From contig JAQXBF010000029.1 of the NCBI GenBank assembly GCA_029252555.1, positions 1 through 57,826 on the forward strand: a stretch of DNA of 57,826 nt, in the 5' to 3' direction. The DNA comes from Porticoccaceae bacterium. GTDB lineage: Bacteria > Pseudomonadota > Gammaproteobacteria > Pseudomonadales > Porticoccaceae. The translations under genes were made by a program, and so were the position numbers. Of this stretch, positions 47,546 through 57,136 are shown one piece after another. How positions within the stretch are numbered: the first letter of the stretch is position 1; every line of letters starts with the position of its first letter. The notes below the pieces were generated by a model. The model did no database searches, was not told the DNA's origin, and saw only the letters and a program-made list of their open reading frames with translations.

Positions 47546-48835
47546 ATGAGTGACAGTGACACATTAGGGGGCGGCGGAAAGCTACTTTTTTGCTCCTTTT
47601 GCGGCAAAAACCAGAACGAAGTTCGTCGTCTGATTGCTGGCCCGTCGGTCTATATTTGCGATGAGTGCGTCGATCTGTGTAACGACATAATTTCTGAAGA
47701 AACCCAAGTTGTCGAGGCAGATAGCAGCCCTGACAAGCTCCCAGTGCCCACCGAAATTAAAAACATCCTCGACGAGTATGTGATTGGCCAAGAGCGCGCC
47801 AAGCGTATCCTCTCTGTGGCAGTTTACAACCACTACAAGCGGTTGCAGGTCATCGAGCAAGCTGGCGATAAAGCTGAGGTAGAACTTGGCAAGAGCAATA
47901 TCCTGCTGATAGGTCCCACTGGTAGTGGTAAAACATTACTGGCCGAGACCCTCGCCCGCATGCTGGATGTGCCCTTCACAATCGCCGATGCAACAACCCT
48001 AACCGAAGCTGGTTATGTGGGTGAAGATGTTGAAAATATCATCCAAAAGTTACTGCAAAAATGCGATTACGATGTCGACAAAGCCCAGCGTGGTATCGTC
48101 TACATTGACGAAATCGATAAGATCTCCCGCAAGTCTGATAACCCTTCGATTACCAGAGATGTCTCCGGTGAAGGTGTTCAGCAGGCTCTGCTCAAGCTCA
48201 TTGAGGGTACGGTTGCATCAGTGCCACCTCAGGGCGGCAGAAAGCACCCCCAGCAGGAGTTTCTGCAGGTAGACACCTCCAATATCCTGTTTGTTTGCGG
48301 CGGCGCCTTTGCCGGCTTGGAAAAAGTTATCCGCGACCGCTCCGAAAAGGGCGGCATCGGCTTCAGTGCTGAGGTAAATAGTAAAGACAATCAAAAGTCT
48401 GTAGGCGAAACATTGTTGGATGTCGAGCCAAGGGACCTGATCGGCTATGGTTTAATTCCCGAGTTTATCGGACGCCTACCCGTTGTTGCGACATTGCAAG
48501 AGCTAGATCGGGATGCTCTGGTAAATATTTTGGTTGAGCCAAAGAATGCTGTGGTTAAGCAATATCAGGCGCTGTTTGCAATGGAAGATGTAGATTTGGA
48601 TCTGCGCAGCGACGCATTGGATGCCATCGCAGCTAAAGCTATTGAGCGTAAAACCGGTGCCCGAGGCCTTAGGTCTATCCTTGAGACAGTGCTACTGGAC
48701 ACAATGTATCGAGTGCCCTCAGAGCCAGATGTGGTGAAAGTGGTGGTCGATGCGTCGGTGATTAATGGCGAGAACGAACCACTTCTTGTCCATGAGCAGC
48801 AAGAGCCCAAGAAAGTAGCCTCAGATGAGGGTTAA
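47546..48835 (+). CDS. clpX: Clp protease ATP-binding subunit ClpX
   Basis: 429 residues from ATG 47546, which has aggagaga ahead and gives the standard start [12 protein letters not shown]. The open frame to 47492 is an extension without support. A zinc finger ([16 protein letters not shown]) recognises adaptors. The AAA+ core has Walker A GPTGSGKT, Walker [11 protein letters not shown] and sensor regions. It unfolds substrates for ClpP. The stop codon lies in the A run of the terminator hairpin. Confidence 0.97.
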   Translation: MSDSDTLGGGGKLLFCSFCGKNQNEVRRLIAGPSVYICDECVDLCNDIISEETQVVEADSSPDKLPVPTEIKNILDEYVIGQERAKRILSVAVYNHYKRLQVIEQAGDKAEVELGKSNILLIGPTGSGKTLLAETLARMLDVPFTIADATTLTEAGYVGEDVENIIQKLLQKCDYDVDKAQRGIVYIDEIDKISRKSDNPSITRDVSGEGVQQALLKLIEGTVASVPPQGGRKHPQQEFLQVDTSNILFVCGGAFAGLEKVIRDRSEKGGIGFSAEVNSKDNQKSVGETLLDVEPRDLIGYGLIPEFIGRLPVVATLQELDRDALVNILVEPKNAVVKQYQALFAMEDVDLDLRSDALDAIAAKAIERKTGARGLRSILETVLLDTMYRVPSEPDVVKVVVDASVINGENEPLLVHEQQEPKKVASDEG

Positions 48836-48861
48836 AAAAGGCGGCGCAAGCCGCCTTTTTT
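48834..48861 (+). terminator. Terminator after clpX
   Basis: A perfect ggcggc/gccgcc stem (48840-48845, 48850-48855) with a gcaa tetraloop is extended by A-T pairs and ends in six or more T residues. It overlaps the clpX stop. Confidence 0.93.
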
Positions 48862-48901
48862 GTATCTGCTCAGACCTCAACTGCCTTATATCCAGTAAAA
48901 A

Positions 48902-48932
48902 ATAGGCCCTAAAAAAAGAGTTTAGGGCCTAT
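48902..48932 (-). terminator. Second hairpin between clpX and lon, oriented for minus-strand transcripts
   Basis: A perfect 12-bp stem (ataggccctaaa, tttagggcctat) with a 7-base loop. On the minus strand it is followed by tttttta, on the plus strand by acggtt. So it would stop a leftward transcript, though no leftward gene is known here. It could also shape the 5' side of the lon promoter region. Confidence 0.5.
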
Positions 48933-48936
48933 ACGG

Positions 48937-48966
48937 TTGTAATTATTCTGTAAGGCCCAATATAAA
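48937..48966 (+). promoter_or_regulatory. Candidate sigma-70 promoter of lon
   Basis: TTGTAA at 48937-48942 and TATAAA at 48961-48966 are separated by 18 bases. The lon start is 78 bases further on. I did not find a clear heat-shock sigma-32 site. Confidence 0.35.
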
Positions 48967-49044
48967 AACTTAAGATGTTATGTGGCCTGAATTAAAGTCA
49001 CCGTCAAATAGAGTCACCACAAAAATTTAGAATTAGAGGTAACG

Positions 49045-51459
49045 ATGGGTTCCAAAGAGACCGACGCAGAAAAAATTATCTATCCACTACTGCCATTGCG
49101 TGATGTTGTGGTTTACCCTCACATGGTCGTGCCATTATTTGTTGGCAGAGAAAAATCTATTGTCGCCCTTGAAGATGCAATGGAATCGGGCAAGCAGATT
49201 ATTCTGGTTGCCCAGAAGAACCCCTCAGAAGATAACCCGAGCATCGAAGACGTATATCAGGTGGGGACCTTTGCCACTATCTTGCAAATGCTCAAGCTTC
49301 CCGATGGCACTCTTAAAGTCTTGGTAGAAGGTACAGGGCGCGTGAGCCTTGTCGAGCCCCGTGAGGGCGAAGCCTTTATGCAGACCTATGTTGCCGAGCT
49401 GGCAGACGGCGAGTTAGATGAAGCTGAAGCCGATGCTCTGATCCGCTCAACGCTGTCGCTATTTGAACAGTATGTGAATCTCAGTAAAAAAATCCCCTCC
49501 GAAGTTATTACCACTGTTGGTGGCATTGAAGACGCCAACCGTTTGGCAGATACCATTGCCTCCCATATGACCCTCAGCCTCGAGCAAAAGCAAGATGTGC
49601 TGGAAATTGCTGATTTAACCGGGCGATTCGAGCATCTTATGAGCCTGATGGAATCGGAGATTGATCTGTTCCAAATTGAACAGCGCATTCGGGGTCGAGT
49701 GAAAAAACAGATGGAGAAAAGTCAGCGCGAGTACTACTTAAATGAGCAAATGAAAGCCATTCAAAAAGAACTCGGCGATATGGATGAAGGAGTCTCTGAG
49801 CTAGATCAGCTAGAGAAAAAAGTAGAAGAGTCAGGCATGCCCAAAGCAGCATTGGAAAAAGCCCAATCTGAAATGGCCAAATTAAAGATGATGTCGCCGA
49901 TGTCTGCGGAAGCCTCAGTGCTGCGCAATTATATCGACTGCATGATTGGAGTGCCCTGGAACAAGCGGACCAGAGTAAAGCACAACCTAGATAATGCCGA
50001 GAAAACACTCAATGAAGACCATTATGGTTTAGAAGAGGTCAAGGAGCGCATTCTTGAGTTCCTGGCAGTGCAGCAGCGGGTGAAGAAACTCAAAGGGCCT
50101 GTGCTCTGTTTGGTTGGGCCCCCAGGTGTGGGTAAAACCTCTCTAGGTGAATCTATCGCCAGAGCCACAGGTCGAAAGTTTATTCGCATGAGTTTGGGTG
50201 GAGTACGTGATGAGTCAGAGATTCGTGGGCACCGCAGAACCTACATAGGCTCTATGCCAGGCAAACTAATTCAGAAGCTTTCCAAGGTAGGCGCTAAAAA
50301 CCCACTGTTTCTCTTAGACGAAATCGACAAAATGGGTATGGATCAGCGCGGCGACCCGGCTTCGGCACTATTAGAAGTGCTGGACCCAGAGCAGAACCAC
50401 ACCTTCAATGACCATTATCTCGAAGTGGACTATGACCTGTCTGAGGTGATGTTTATCTGTACCGCCAACTCGATGAATATTCCCGGTCCATTATTAGATC
50501 GCATGGAAGTCATTCGTCTTCCCGGCTATACCGAAGATGAAAAGGTTAAAATTGCTGAAAAATATCTGGTTCCCAAGCAGCGCAGTGCAAATGGTCTGAA
50601 AGAAGCCGAATTGGATATTACCGAGGATGCCTTAAAAGATACTATCCGCTACTACACCAGAGAAGCTGGTGTCAGGGGCCTAGATCGCGATATAGCCAAG
50701 ATCTGTCGCAAGACTGTCACTAGCCATGTGCGCAGTAAAAAGAGCTCAGCGGACGTTGTCGGGGCTGCAGAGCTGGAAGATATGTTGGGTGTTCGCCGTT
50801 TTGACTACGGCCGCGCCGAGGTAGAGAACCAAATCGGTCAGGTCACCGGTCTGGCATGGACTCAGGTCGGTGGCGAGCTGCTCACCATTGAAGCCTCAGC
50901 CATTCCTGGCAAAGGGCGGGTTATCAAGACAGGTTCCCTTGGCGATGTGATGCAGGAGTCTATTCAGGCCGCATTGACCGTTGTTCGCAGCCGCGCCATG
51001 GGTTTGGGTATCCGCAAGGACTTCTATCAGGAAAACGACCTGCATATCCATGTTCCAGAGGGCGCAACGCCAAAAGATGGCCCATCCGCCGGTGTCGGGA
51101 TGTGCACCTCTTTAGTGTCAGTTTTGACCGGTATCCCAGTGAAAGCTGATGTGGCCATGACAGGAGAAATTACCCTGCGCGGGCAGGTGCTAAAAATTGG
51201 TGGATTGAAAGAAAAGCTACTGGCAGCGCACCGTGGGGGCATTCGCACTGTCGTTATTCCCCATGACAATGCTAGTGATTTGAAGGAGATACCGGACAAT
51301 ATTAAAGCTGACCTTGAGATATGCCCCGTCAAGTGGATTGATGAAGTTTTGGACATCGCCCTGCAAGAGTCTCCAACGCCAATGACTGAAGAAGAGTTTA
51401 ACCGCGCTACCGCTGGAGAAAAAAATGCAGAGTCGGGCGCTAGGCCAAGCACTCACTAG
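49045..51459 (+). CDS. lon: ATP-dependent protease Lon
   Basis: The 804-residue protein (E. coli 784) has the LON N-domain (YPLLPLRDVVVYPHMVVPLF in parts), a coiled-coil middle, an AAA+ domain with GPPGVGKTSLGESIARA, and the protease domain with catalytic serine in PKDGPSAGVGM and a lysine in the GLKEKLLAAHRGG segment. It degrades damaged and regulatory proteins. The gene follows a gaggt site and precedes hupB, the usual order. Confidence 0.97.
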   Translation: MGSKETDAEKIIYPLLPLRDVVVYPHMVVPLFVGREKSIVALEDAMESGKQIILVAQKNPSEDNPSIEDVYQVGTFATILQMLKLPDGTLKVLVEGTGRVSLVEPREGEAFMQTYVAELADGELDEAEADALIRSTLSLFEQYVNLSKKIPSEVITTVGGIEDANRLADTIASHMTLSLEQKQDVLEIADLTGRFEHLMSLMESEIDLFQIEQRIRGRVKKQMEKSQREYYLNEQMKAIQKELGDMDEGVSELDQLEKKVEESGMPKAALEKAQSEMAKLKMMSPMSAEASVLRNYIDCMIGVPWNKRTRVKHNLDNAEKTLNEDHYGLEEVKERILEFLAVQQRVKKLKGPVLCLVGPPGVGKTSLGESIARATGRKFIRMSLGGVRDESEIRGHRRTYIGSMPGKLIQKLSKVGAKNPLFLLDEIDKMGMDQRGDPASALLEVLDPEQNHTFNDHYLEVDYDLSEVMFICTANSMNIPGPLLDRMEVIRLPGYTEDEKVKIAEKYLVPKQRSANGLKEAELDITEDALKDTIRYYTREAGVRGLDRDIAKICRKTVTSHVRSKKSSADVVGAAELEDMLGVRRFDYGRAEVENQIGQVTGLAWTQVGGELLTIEASAIPGKGRVIKTGSLGDVMQESIQAALTVVRSRAMGLGIRKDFYQENDLHIHVPEGATPKDGPSAGVGMCTSLVSVLTGIPVKADVAMTGEITLRGQVLKIGGLKEKLLAAHRGGIRTVVIPHDNASDLKEIPDNIKADLEICPVKWIDEVLDIALQESPTPMTEEEFNRATAGEKNAESGARPSTH

Positions 51460-51493
51460 CGTATAACTATTTTAGGATATTTAAAAAGTAAGC

Positions 51494-51522
51494 TTGACCA
51501 CCGATGGTGCTGTTGGTATAAA
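51494..51522 (+). promoter_or_regulatory. Sigma-70 promoter of hupB
   Basis: TTGACC at 51494-51499 and TATAAA at 51517-51522 stand exactly 17 bases apart. The predicted transcript start is near 51530, about 100 bases before the hupB start, so hupB is likely made separately from lon. Confidence 0.75.
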
Positions 51523-51628
51523 GTTAGCGTGGAGGACGATCTTAGCTAGGGATTCCAAGCATCCAGAACATATAATCGTCCTTTCCATACAGCTAGGATT
51601 AACCAATTCCATAAAAAAGGGGAATACC

Positions 51629-51901
51629 GTGAATAAATCTGAACTAATCGATGCAATGGCTGCTGGTGCAGACATCTCTAAAGCTTCTGCTGGCCGCGCT
51701 CTTGATTCTGCGCTAGATGCAGTTACTGGCGCACTTAAAAATGGCGACCAGGTTTCATTGGTAGGCTTTGGTACATACTCTGTTAAGCACCGCGCAGCGC
51801 GCGCTGGTCGCAACCCACAGACTGGTGCTGAGATTCAAATCAAAGCAGCTAACGTGCCAAGCTTCAAAGCAGGTAAGGCACTGAAAGACGCTGTAAACTA
51901 A
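51629..51901 (+). CDS. hupB: DNA-binding protein HU-beta
   Basis: The 90-residue protein starts with GTG at 51629, after aagggga, and reads [20 protein letters not shown] in parts. It keeps the HU fold and the DNA-binding arm ([20 protein letters not shown] in parts). The longer frame starts at the promoter and is not real. HU dimers bend and compact DNA. A terminator follows, then ppiD. Confidence 0.96.
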   Translation: MNKSELIDAMAAGADISKASAGRALDSALDAVTGALKNGDQVSLVGFGTYSVKHRAARAGRNPQTGAEIQIKAANVPSFKAGKALKDAVN

Positions 51902-51944
51902 GTTATTGATTGAGGGACTCAACCTAGGTTGAAAACCTTACCTT

Positions 51945-51973
51945 AAAAAGGCGCATCTGAGATGCGCCTTTTT
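51945..51973 (+). terminator. Terminator after hupB
   Basis: A perfect 13-bp stem (aaaaaggcgcatc, gatgcgccttttt) with a three-base loop tga ends in five T residues. It lies 20 bases before the ppiD ATG, so ppiD may rely on leak-through or its own signal inside this region. Confidence 0.92.
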
Positions 51974-51992
51974 AATTATCAGGATAAGACAA

Positions 51993-53846
51993 ATGTTGGA
52001 TAGTTTTCGAAGTAATATGCGTGGCATCGCCACTGTAATTGTTGTTTTTATTGGCGGTATCTTCGCGTTCTCCGGGACCGGTTCATTATTTATCTCTGGT
52101 ACAGGTGCTGAGGCCGTCTTAATTGTTAATGACGAATCAGTCAGCGCCCTCAGAGTTCAGCAGGTACTCTCCTCAGAAAAGCAGCGGATCCTCCGCAGCA
52201 ATGAAGGTTTAGACCCAGCATTACTTGACGACGAATTAATTCGTCCTCAGGTCATTCAGCAGCTAATTGCGCGCAAAGTAATAGCCCAGTCTGCTTCAGA
52301 GCAGGGGCTTGGTGTGTCATCAAAAGCGGTCAGTGAACTGTTACTCGCCACTGAAGGCTTTCAGTCTGACGGCCGATTTAATCAAGAAGTGTTCCAATTC
52401 GTGATCCGCAATCAGGGTTACACCAGCGCAACATTTGTAGAGATGGTCAAAGAAGATCTGCTGATCCAGCAGTTCATTCAGGGCCTGTCGAATACTAACT
52501 TTGTGACTGAGGGTGAGTTAGCCAATCTCGCCAGCTTTACGGAGCAAGAGCGCGACTATTACTATCTAACGTTGCCGATGAAGCCAATTGTTGATGCCAT
52601 TGATATTAGTGACCAGCAGATTGCTGATCACTACCATCAGAGCAAAGACCAGTATCAAACTCAGGTTCAGGTTTCCGTTGAATCTATCGAACTCAGTGCA
52701 AGCGAGTTGGCGGCAGAGCAAACTGTTACCGAAAAACAAATTCAAGCGCGTTTTGACCAAGAGGCCGAGTCGATCAATACGGCCGATAGCTTGCAGGCAG
52801 CGCACATTCTGCTGACCGACCCAGATGCAGAAATCTTACAAGAAATTCGAGGCAAATTAGATGCTGGGGGCAACTTTGCCGCCCTGGCCAAAGAGTATTC
52901 AGACGACTTTGCATCAGCAGACGCTGGTGGCGAGCTTGGGTTCACAACAGGTGATACATTCCCCGAGGCCTTCGAAACTGCATTGGCGGCACTGGAAATA
53001 GGGCAGGTATCAGCAGCGGTTGAAACCGACGCTGGCACGCACTTTATTAAGCTGCTGGACCGTCAGCAAGAAACCTTCGAATTGTCAGCAGAAGGTAGCC
53101 GTATTGAGCAGGAATTGCTGCGGGAAGCCGCCAGCGATTTGTTGGTAGAGAAGTTAGAAATGCTTAAGGAGTTGAGTTTTAACTCCGAGACATTGGCCGA
53201 GGTAGCCGCAGACTTGGGTCTCGAAGCACAGGTCAGTGAACCATTTTCCCGTGTTGGCGGGGCTGGTGTTGCCGCTTTCCCCGCAGTGGTCAAGGCAGCC
53301 TTTAGTTCAGAGGTGTTAGAAGATAAATATGCCAGCGAAGTATTAGATCTGGGCGATGAGCGCTATGTGGTTATCAAGTTGCAGGAATATTTCCCAGCGC
53401 GTCAAAAAGAACTTGATGAAGTTAAAGTCAATGTTGCAGCAGCGCTGCGCGGGTCAATTGCTCAGCAGACTGCCGAAGAGCAGGGCGGGGCGTTACTGGC
53501 ACGTGTTGAAGCAGGTGAGAGCGTAGAGGCCGTAGCCAAGTCTGCAGGTTTGGAATGGCAGGCAGCGCAAAATGTGAAGCGTGTTGACAGATCAGTTAAC
53601 GAAGAAGTGAAGGCAGCGGTTTTTCAGTTGGATGCACCAGCCGACAAGCCCACTATTAAAGGGTTCTCAGCGCGTAATGGCGACTATATTGTTGCTTCAT
53701 TACAAACGGTTACCTCTGGTGATGCCAGTAAATTGAGCCAAGAGCAGAAATCCAGCTTAATTTACACTCTTCAGTCGACAAATAGCAGCCGAGATTTGGC
53801 GGCTTATCAAGCCAGCTTGTTAGCAGAGGCAGAAGTAAATCAGTAA
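51993..53846 (+). CDS. ppiD: Periplasmic folding chaperone PpiD (SurA-N/parvulin)
   Basis: The 617-residue protein has an N-terminal membrane anchor (ATVIVVFIGGIFAFSG), a SurA_N-like chaperone region and a parvulin domain near residues 268-360 (AAHILLTDPD, GELGFTTGDTFPEAFETAL in parts, GTHFIKLLD). It helps outer-membrane and secreted proteins fold near the Sec translocon. Position behind hupB is the conserved one. Confidence 0.95.
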   Translation: MLDSFRSNMRGIATVIVVFIGGIFAFSGTGSLFISGTGAEAVLIVNDESVSALRVQQVLSSEKQRILRSNEGLDPALLDDELIRPQVIQQLIARKVIAQSASEQGLGVSSKAVSELLLATEGFQSDGRFNQEVFQFVIRNQGYTSATFVEMVKEDLLIQQFIQGLSNTNFVTEGELANLASFTEQERDYYYLTLPMKPIVDAIDISDQQIADHYHQSKDQYQTQVQVSVESIELSASELAAEQTVTEKQIQARFDQEAESINTADSLQAAHILLTDPDAEILQEIRGKLDAGGNFAALAKEYSDDFASADAGGELGFTTGDTFPEAFETALAALEIGQVSAAVETDAGTHFIKLLDRQQETFELSAEGSRIEQELLREAASDLLVEKLEMLKELSFNSETLAEVAADLGLEAQVSEPFSRVGGAGVAAFPAVVKAAFSSEVLEDKYASEVLDLGDERYVVIKLQEYFPARQKELDEVKVNVAAALRGSIAQQTAEEQGGALLARVEAGESVEAVAKSAGLEWQAAQNVKRVDRSVNEEVKAAVFQLDAPADKPTIKGFSARNGDYIVASLQTVTSGDASKLSQEQKSSLIYTLQSTNSSRDLAAYQASLLAEAEVNQ

Positions 53847-53926
53847 AGTTACCCAGCAGAAGCAATCCAATAAAGACTCATTGCTGGTGCCATTTAAGGC
53901 TTAAAGTCACGAAAGCCACAGGCAAT

Positions 53927-53948
53927 AAAAAAAAGCAGGTTACCCTGC
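53927..53948 (-). terminator. Likely terminator of mltD
   Basis: On the minus strand gcagg, loop gtaa and cctgc are followed by eight T residues. The stem is only five base pairs, so it is a modest terminator, 73 bases beyond the mltD stop. Confidence 0.6.
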
Positions 53949-54020
53949 CTTATTTGCGTCTGGGAGTCTGTAATATTAATACTTTGCTTATTCCCTAGGG
54001 AGAGAAGCCTGAGCCTCAGG

Positions 54021-55556
54021 CTAGATACGCAGAGCATTAATAAACAATGTCAGGCGTTGGCCCGGCTGCAAAAACTCATTGCGGCTAATCTTGTTCCAGC
54101 GAGTGATATCACGGATGCGGATATCAAACTTTTCAGCGATCAGATAGAGAGAGTCTCCTCGGCGTACCCGATAGGACAGGCGGCGTAGGTTGTCTATGCC
54201 AGATACCGCCGCAGAATGCACCACATTGAGTTTCTGGCCTATTTGCAATGTATCTGTGCGCAAGTTGTTAGCGCGTCTTAAATCAGCCGTAGAGACCTTA
54301 AATCTGGCGCCAATGGATGAAAGTGAATCACCTTGTTGCACCCGATATACAGACTTCTGGGAGGCGCTGGCCACTGAACTGTTGGAGTCATTCCCCGAAT
54401 GGGGAATAAACAGCACCTGATTGACGCGCAAGCGATCATTTTTTAGGCCATTACGGCTTTTTAGCCAGCTAGTTGGGATACGGAAACGCTGGGCAATTTG
54501 TGACAATGTATCACCGCTTTTAACTGCATACTCTGTGTGAGGCACCCAAGTTTTTGGGTCTGTGCTGGCGAGAAGATCCCGCAGCGGCTGAGCAGACCCT
54601 ACCGGTAATAAAATATTATGTTTGCCCTGAGGCGGAGTAATAGAGCGCCGATAAGCCGGGTTTAAGCGGGTAAAGTCCGGGCCTTTGATGCCAGTGATCT
54701 CTACCACCTTAATAAGATCAATTTGCGATTCGATTTCAACTACCTCGAAGTAGGCTTCATTTGGTATTGGCGGCAGTTCAATTTTATATTCCTTGTGTTT
54801 GGCGATCAGCTCGGCCAGAGCAAGCAACTGGGGCACATAGTTTCGGGTTTCCCGCGGTAACTTGATTGACCAAAAATCCGCAGGCTTCCCCTTTTTACGA
54901 TTCCGCTCCATCGAGCGCGACACATTGCCTTCCCCCGAGTTATAGGCGGCCAGAGCCAGTAACCAATCGTTGTCGAAGCGCTTATGCAGATAATTTAAAT
55001 ACTTGATCGCAGCCTGAGTCGAGTAGATCACATCGCGACGCCCGTCATACCAGCGGTCGCGGCGTAAACCAAAAGACTTCGCCGTAGACGGAATAAACTG
55101 CCAAAGGCCAACCGCATGGCTATGGCTGTAGGCAAGCGGGTCATAGGTGCTTTCAACAATTGGCAATAGAGCGAGCTCTAAAGGCAGCCCGGCTTTGTCG
55201 AGTTCATCGGTAACATAGTAAATAAAAGGCTCAGCTCGGCTAAATACCGTAGCCAAATAGCTTGGATTGCGCAGATACCAGTCTCGCTGCTTAGAGACAG
55301 AAGCATGCATTTCATCCGGTACCAGATGATAGCCCTCACGGATTCGCTGCCAAAGGTATGGCGCTGGGACAATTTCCTCCGCCAGTACCTCTTGAATTGG
55401 CTCAGCCTCAGCAACGAGGGCTTCAGGAAGCTCGCGTTCAAGCACCGCAGATTCAATATTTTCATCCAGAGGCACAAGCTCACAGCCGGACAATATAAAG
55501 CTAGTGAGACCGATGGTGAGCATAGGAGCAAAGGGTTTAAAGAGGGGCAATTGCAA
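54021..55556 (-). CDS. mltD: Membrane-bound lytic murein transglycosylase D
   Basis: The 511-residue lipoprotein (lipobox ILSGC) has an SLT domain near 95-230 with the catalytic glutamate E135 in LPIVESTYDP and GLWQFIPSTAKSFGL. Three C-terminal LysM repeats follow (YAVKSGDTLSQIAQRF, YRVQQGDSLSSIGARF, YRVRRGDSLYLIAEKF). It cleaves peptidoglycan glycan strands. The start is a TTG; an ATG at 55523 would leave a very short signal without a charged residue. Confidence 0.95.
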   Translation of the reverse strand: MQLPLFKPFAPMLTIGLTSFILSGCELVPLDENIESAVLERELPEALVAEAEPIQEVLAEEIVPAPYLWQRIREGYHLVPDEMHASVSKQRDWYLRNPSYLATVFSRAEPFIYYVTDELDKAGLPLELALLPIVESTYDPLAYSHSHAVGLWQFIPSTAKSFGLRRDRWYDGRRDVIYSTQAAIKYLNYLHKRFDNDWLLALAAYNSGEGNVSRSMERNRKKGKPADFWSIKLPRETRNYVPQLLALAELIAKHKEYKIELPPIPNEAYFEVVEIESQIDLIKVVEITGIKGPDFTRLNPAYRRSITPPQGKHNILLPVGSAQPLRDLLASTDPKTWVPHTEYAVKSGDTLSQIAQRFRIPTSWLKSRNGLKNDRLRVNQVLFIPHSGNDSNSSVASASQKSVYRVQQGDSLSSIGARFKVSTADLRRANNLRTDTLQIGQKLNVVHSAAVSGIDNLRRLSYRVRRGDSLYLIAEKFDIRIRDITRWNKISRNEFLQPGQRLTLFINALRI

Positions 55557-55780
55557 TCAACTTTTTGGATAGGTGTCTAATAAGCTGCGAATTGTAGCGA
55601 TCACGGCTACATTAAACAATAAACGACCCTCTAAACTGTATTGGCAAGTTGCAGTTTCACTTGGCTATATCAGCATCTCTTCAGGGGGCCCTTCATCAGT
55701 CTGGACTGGCGTTTAATGTAATCATTGAACATAATAAGGGTTAAAGACTAAGGGCTAAGTTCGGGTAAACACAAAACAGT

Positions 55781-56614
55781 ATGCCGAAAAACTTCCTACG
55801 CAGGCGCAGTAAACTTATTCTGGATCGGCTCAAAGTTGATGATCTGGGCTCATCAGCCAACGATTTGGAAAATTGGCTAAATCGAGATTTTGGCCGCTAC
55901 CTACTGCAACAGGAAAAGCGTTTATTAGAGCAGAAGTACAGCCAGCTCCCAGGCTACAGATTAATGCACCTGGGGTTGGCACCTAACCCGCAGACAGTCG
56001 ACTGCTTTAAGCAATTGCACCGTTTCTATATCCATTCTAACCCCCAGAGCTCTTCAGACTTGCCGTCGAGCTCGCTATCAGCATCCAGCAACTATGCAGA
56101 ATTACCGCTGCCATCAGAAGTTGTCGACGTGGCACTGGTGCAGCATGCGGTTGAGTATTCTGTGTCACCCAAGGCAGTACTGGCAGAGATTTCAAGGGTA
56201 GTGGCGCCTGGGGGGCACCTCTTGCTCTGTCTGTTTAACCCCTACGGCCCCCGAGGAGCAGCCAAGTTTCCAATGCAACTTGTCACTGGTCGCCCCGAGT
56301 ATCGTTTTCACAATTTGCGTAAAGGTCGCGTGATCGACTGGCTGTCCCTGTTAAATTTCCAAGTATTAGAGATCGACCATGGTGCCTATAACCTGTCCCT
56401 GGACCGGCCCAATTGGCTGGAGGCAGATAGCCGGTGGGAAAAGATAGCGCAAAAGATTCGCTTTCCGCTGGGTAATTTTTATATGATCCACGCGGTGAAG
56501 CGCGAGCTCCGTGGAATTGGCAACAGATCACATCTGTGGCGACCAGCAGGAACCAATGGCTACCGCTCCACAGGCAGCAAACTCAGTCGCAAAAATCCCA
56601 GTAAGCCCCTATAA
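55781..56614 (+). CDS. SAM-dependent methyltransferase-like protein (YafS-like)
   Basis: The 277-residue protein has a weak SAM-binding pattern: the first motif is degenerate (YRLMHLGLAPNPQ instead of a glycine-rich loop), then VVDVALVQHAVEYSVSP and SRVVAPGGHLLLCLFNP of the class I fold. A basic C-terminus follows. In E. coli the equivalent gene yafS also lies next to rnhA, which supports the name. It precedes rnhA by 9 bases. Whether it is active is unclear. E. coli has gloB on its other side, and here mltD follows directly. Confidence 0.82.
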   Translation: MPKNFLRRRSKLILDRLKVDDLGSSANDLENWLNRDFGRYLLQQEKRLLEQKYSQLPGYRLMHLGLAPNPQTVDCFKQLHRFYIHSNPQSSSDLPSSSLSASSNYAELPLPSEVVDVALVQHAVEYSVSPKAVLAEISRVVAPGGHLLLCLFNPYGPRGAAKFPMQLVTGRPEYRFHNLRKGRVIDWLSLLNFQVLEIDHGAYNLSLDRPNWLEADSRWEKIAQKIRFPLGNFYMIHAVKRELRGIGNRSHLWRPAGTNGYRSTGSKLSRKNPSKPL

Positions 56615-56623
56615 AGGAACAGC

Positions 56624-57058
56624 ATGAATCAAGTTCAGATATTTACAGATGGTGCCTGCCGAGGTAACCCGGGCCCCGGCGGGTGGGGTGTATTAATGCG
56701 TTACGGTGAAGAAGAAAAATCACTATGCGGGGGTGAGGCTGAAACCACCAACAACCGTATGGAACTAACAGCAGTGATTGAGGGCTTGGCGGCATTAACG
56801 CGCCCCTGTCGTGTTGAGCTGACATCTGATTCAACCTATGTGCTAAAGGGTATTCAAGAATGGATGCCCAACTGGAAAAAGCGCGGCTGGAAAACTGCGT
56901 CGAAAAAGCTGGTAAAGAACGTCGATCTATGGCAAAAACTCGATGCCGTTATTGGTGAACATAAGATAAACTGGCACTGGGTAAAAGGTCACAGCGGCCA
57001 TCGGGAAAACGAAATAGCAGACCAACTAGCCAACCGTGGTATCGATGAATTAGGCTAA
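56624..57058 (+). CDS. rnhA: Ribonuclease HI
   Basis: The 144-residue enzyme shows all four catalytic acidic residues: Asp in [12 protein letters not shown], Glu in [10 protein letters not shown], Asp in [11 protein letters not shown] and Asp in [10 protein letters not shown]. It removes RNA from RNA-DNA hybrids. The aaagga site lies inside the end of the upstream gene. It is followed by dnaQ, its usual neighbour, here on the same strand. Confidence 0.97.
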   Translation: MNQVQIFTDGACRGNPGPGGWGVLMRYGEEEKSLCGGEAETTNNRMELTAVIEGLAALTRPCRVELTSDSTYVLKGIQEWMPNWKKRGWKTASKKLVKNVDLWQKLDAVIGEHKINWHWVKGHSGHRENEIADQLANRGIDELG

Positions 57059-57136
57059 GTAAAAGTGGCGCAAGCGACTCAAAAGAGATATTCACTAGGT
57101 ATTCACTAGATAGAAAACAGATAAAGAATAGAGCCC

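Noticed and set aside
51494-51628. N-terminal extension of hupB
   Set aside because: It begins in the -35 box of the promoter; the GTG at 51629 gives the 90-residue family length.
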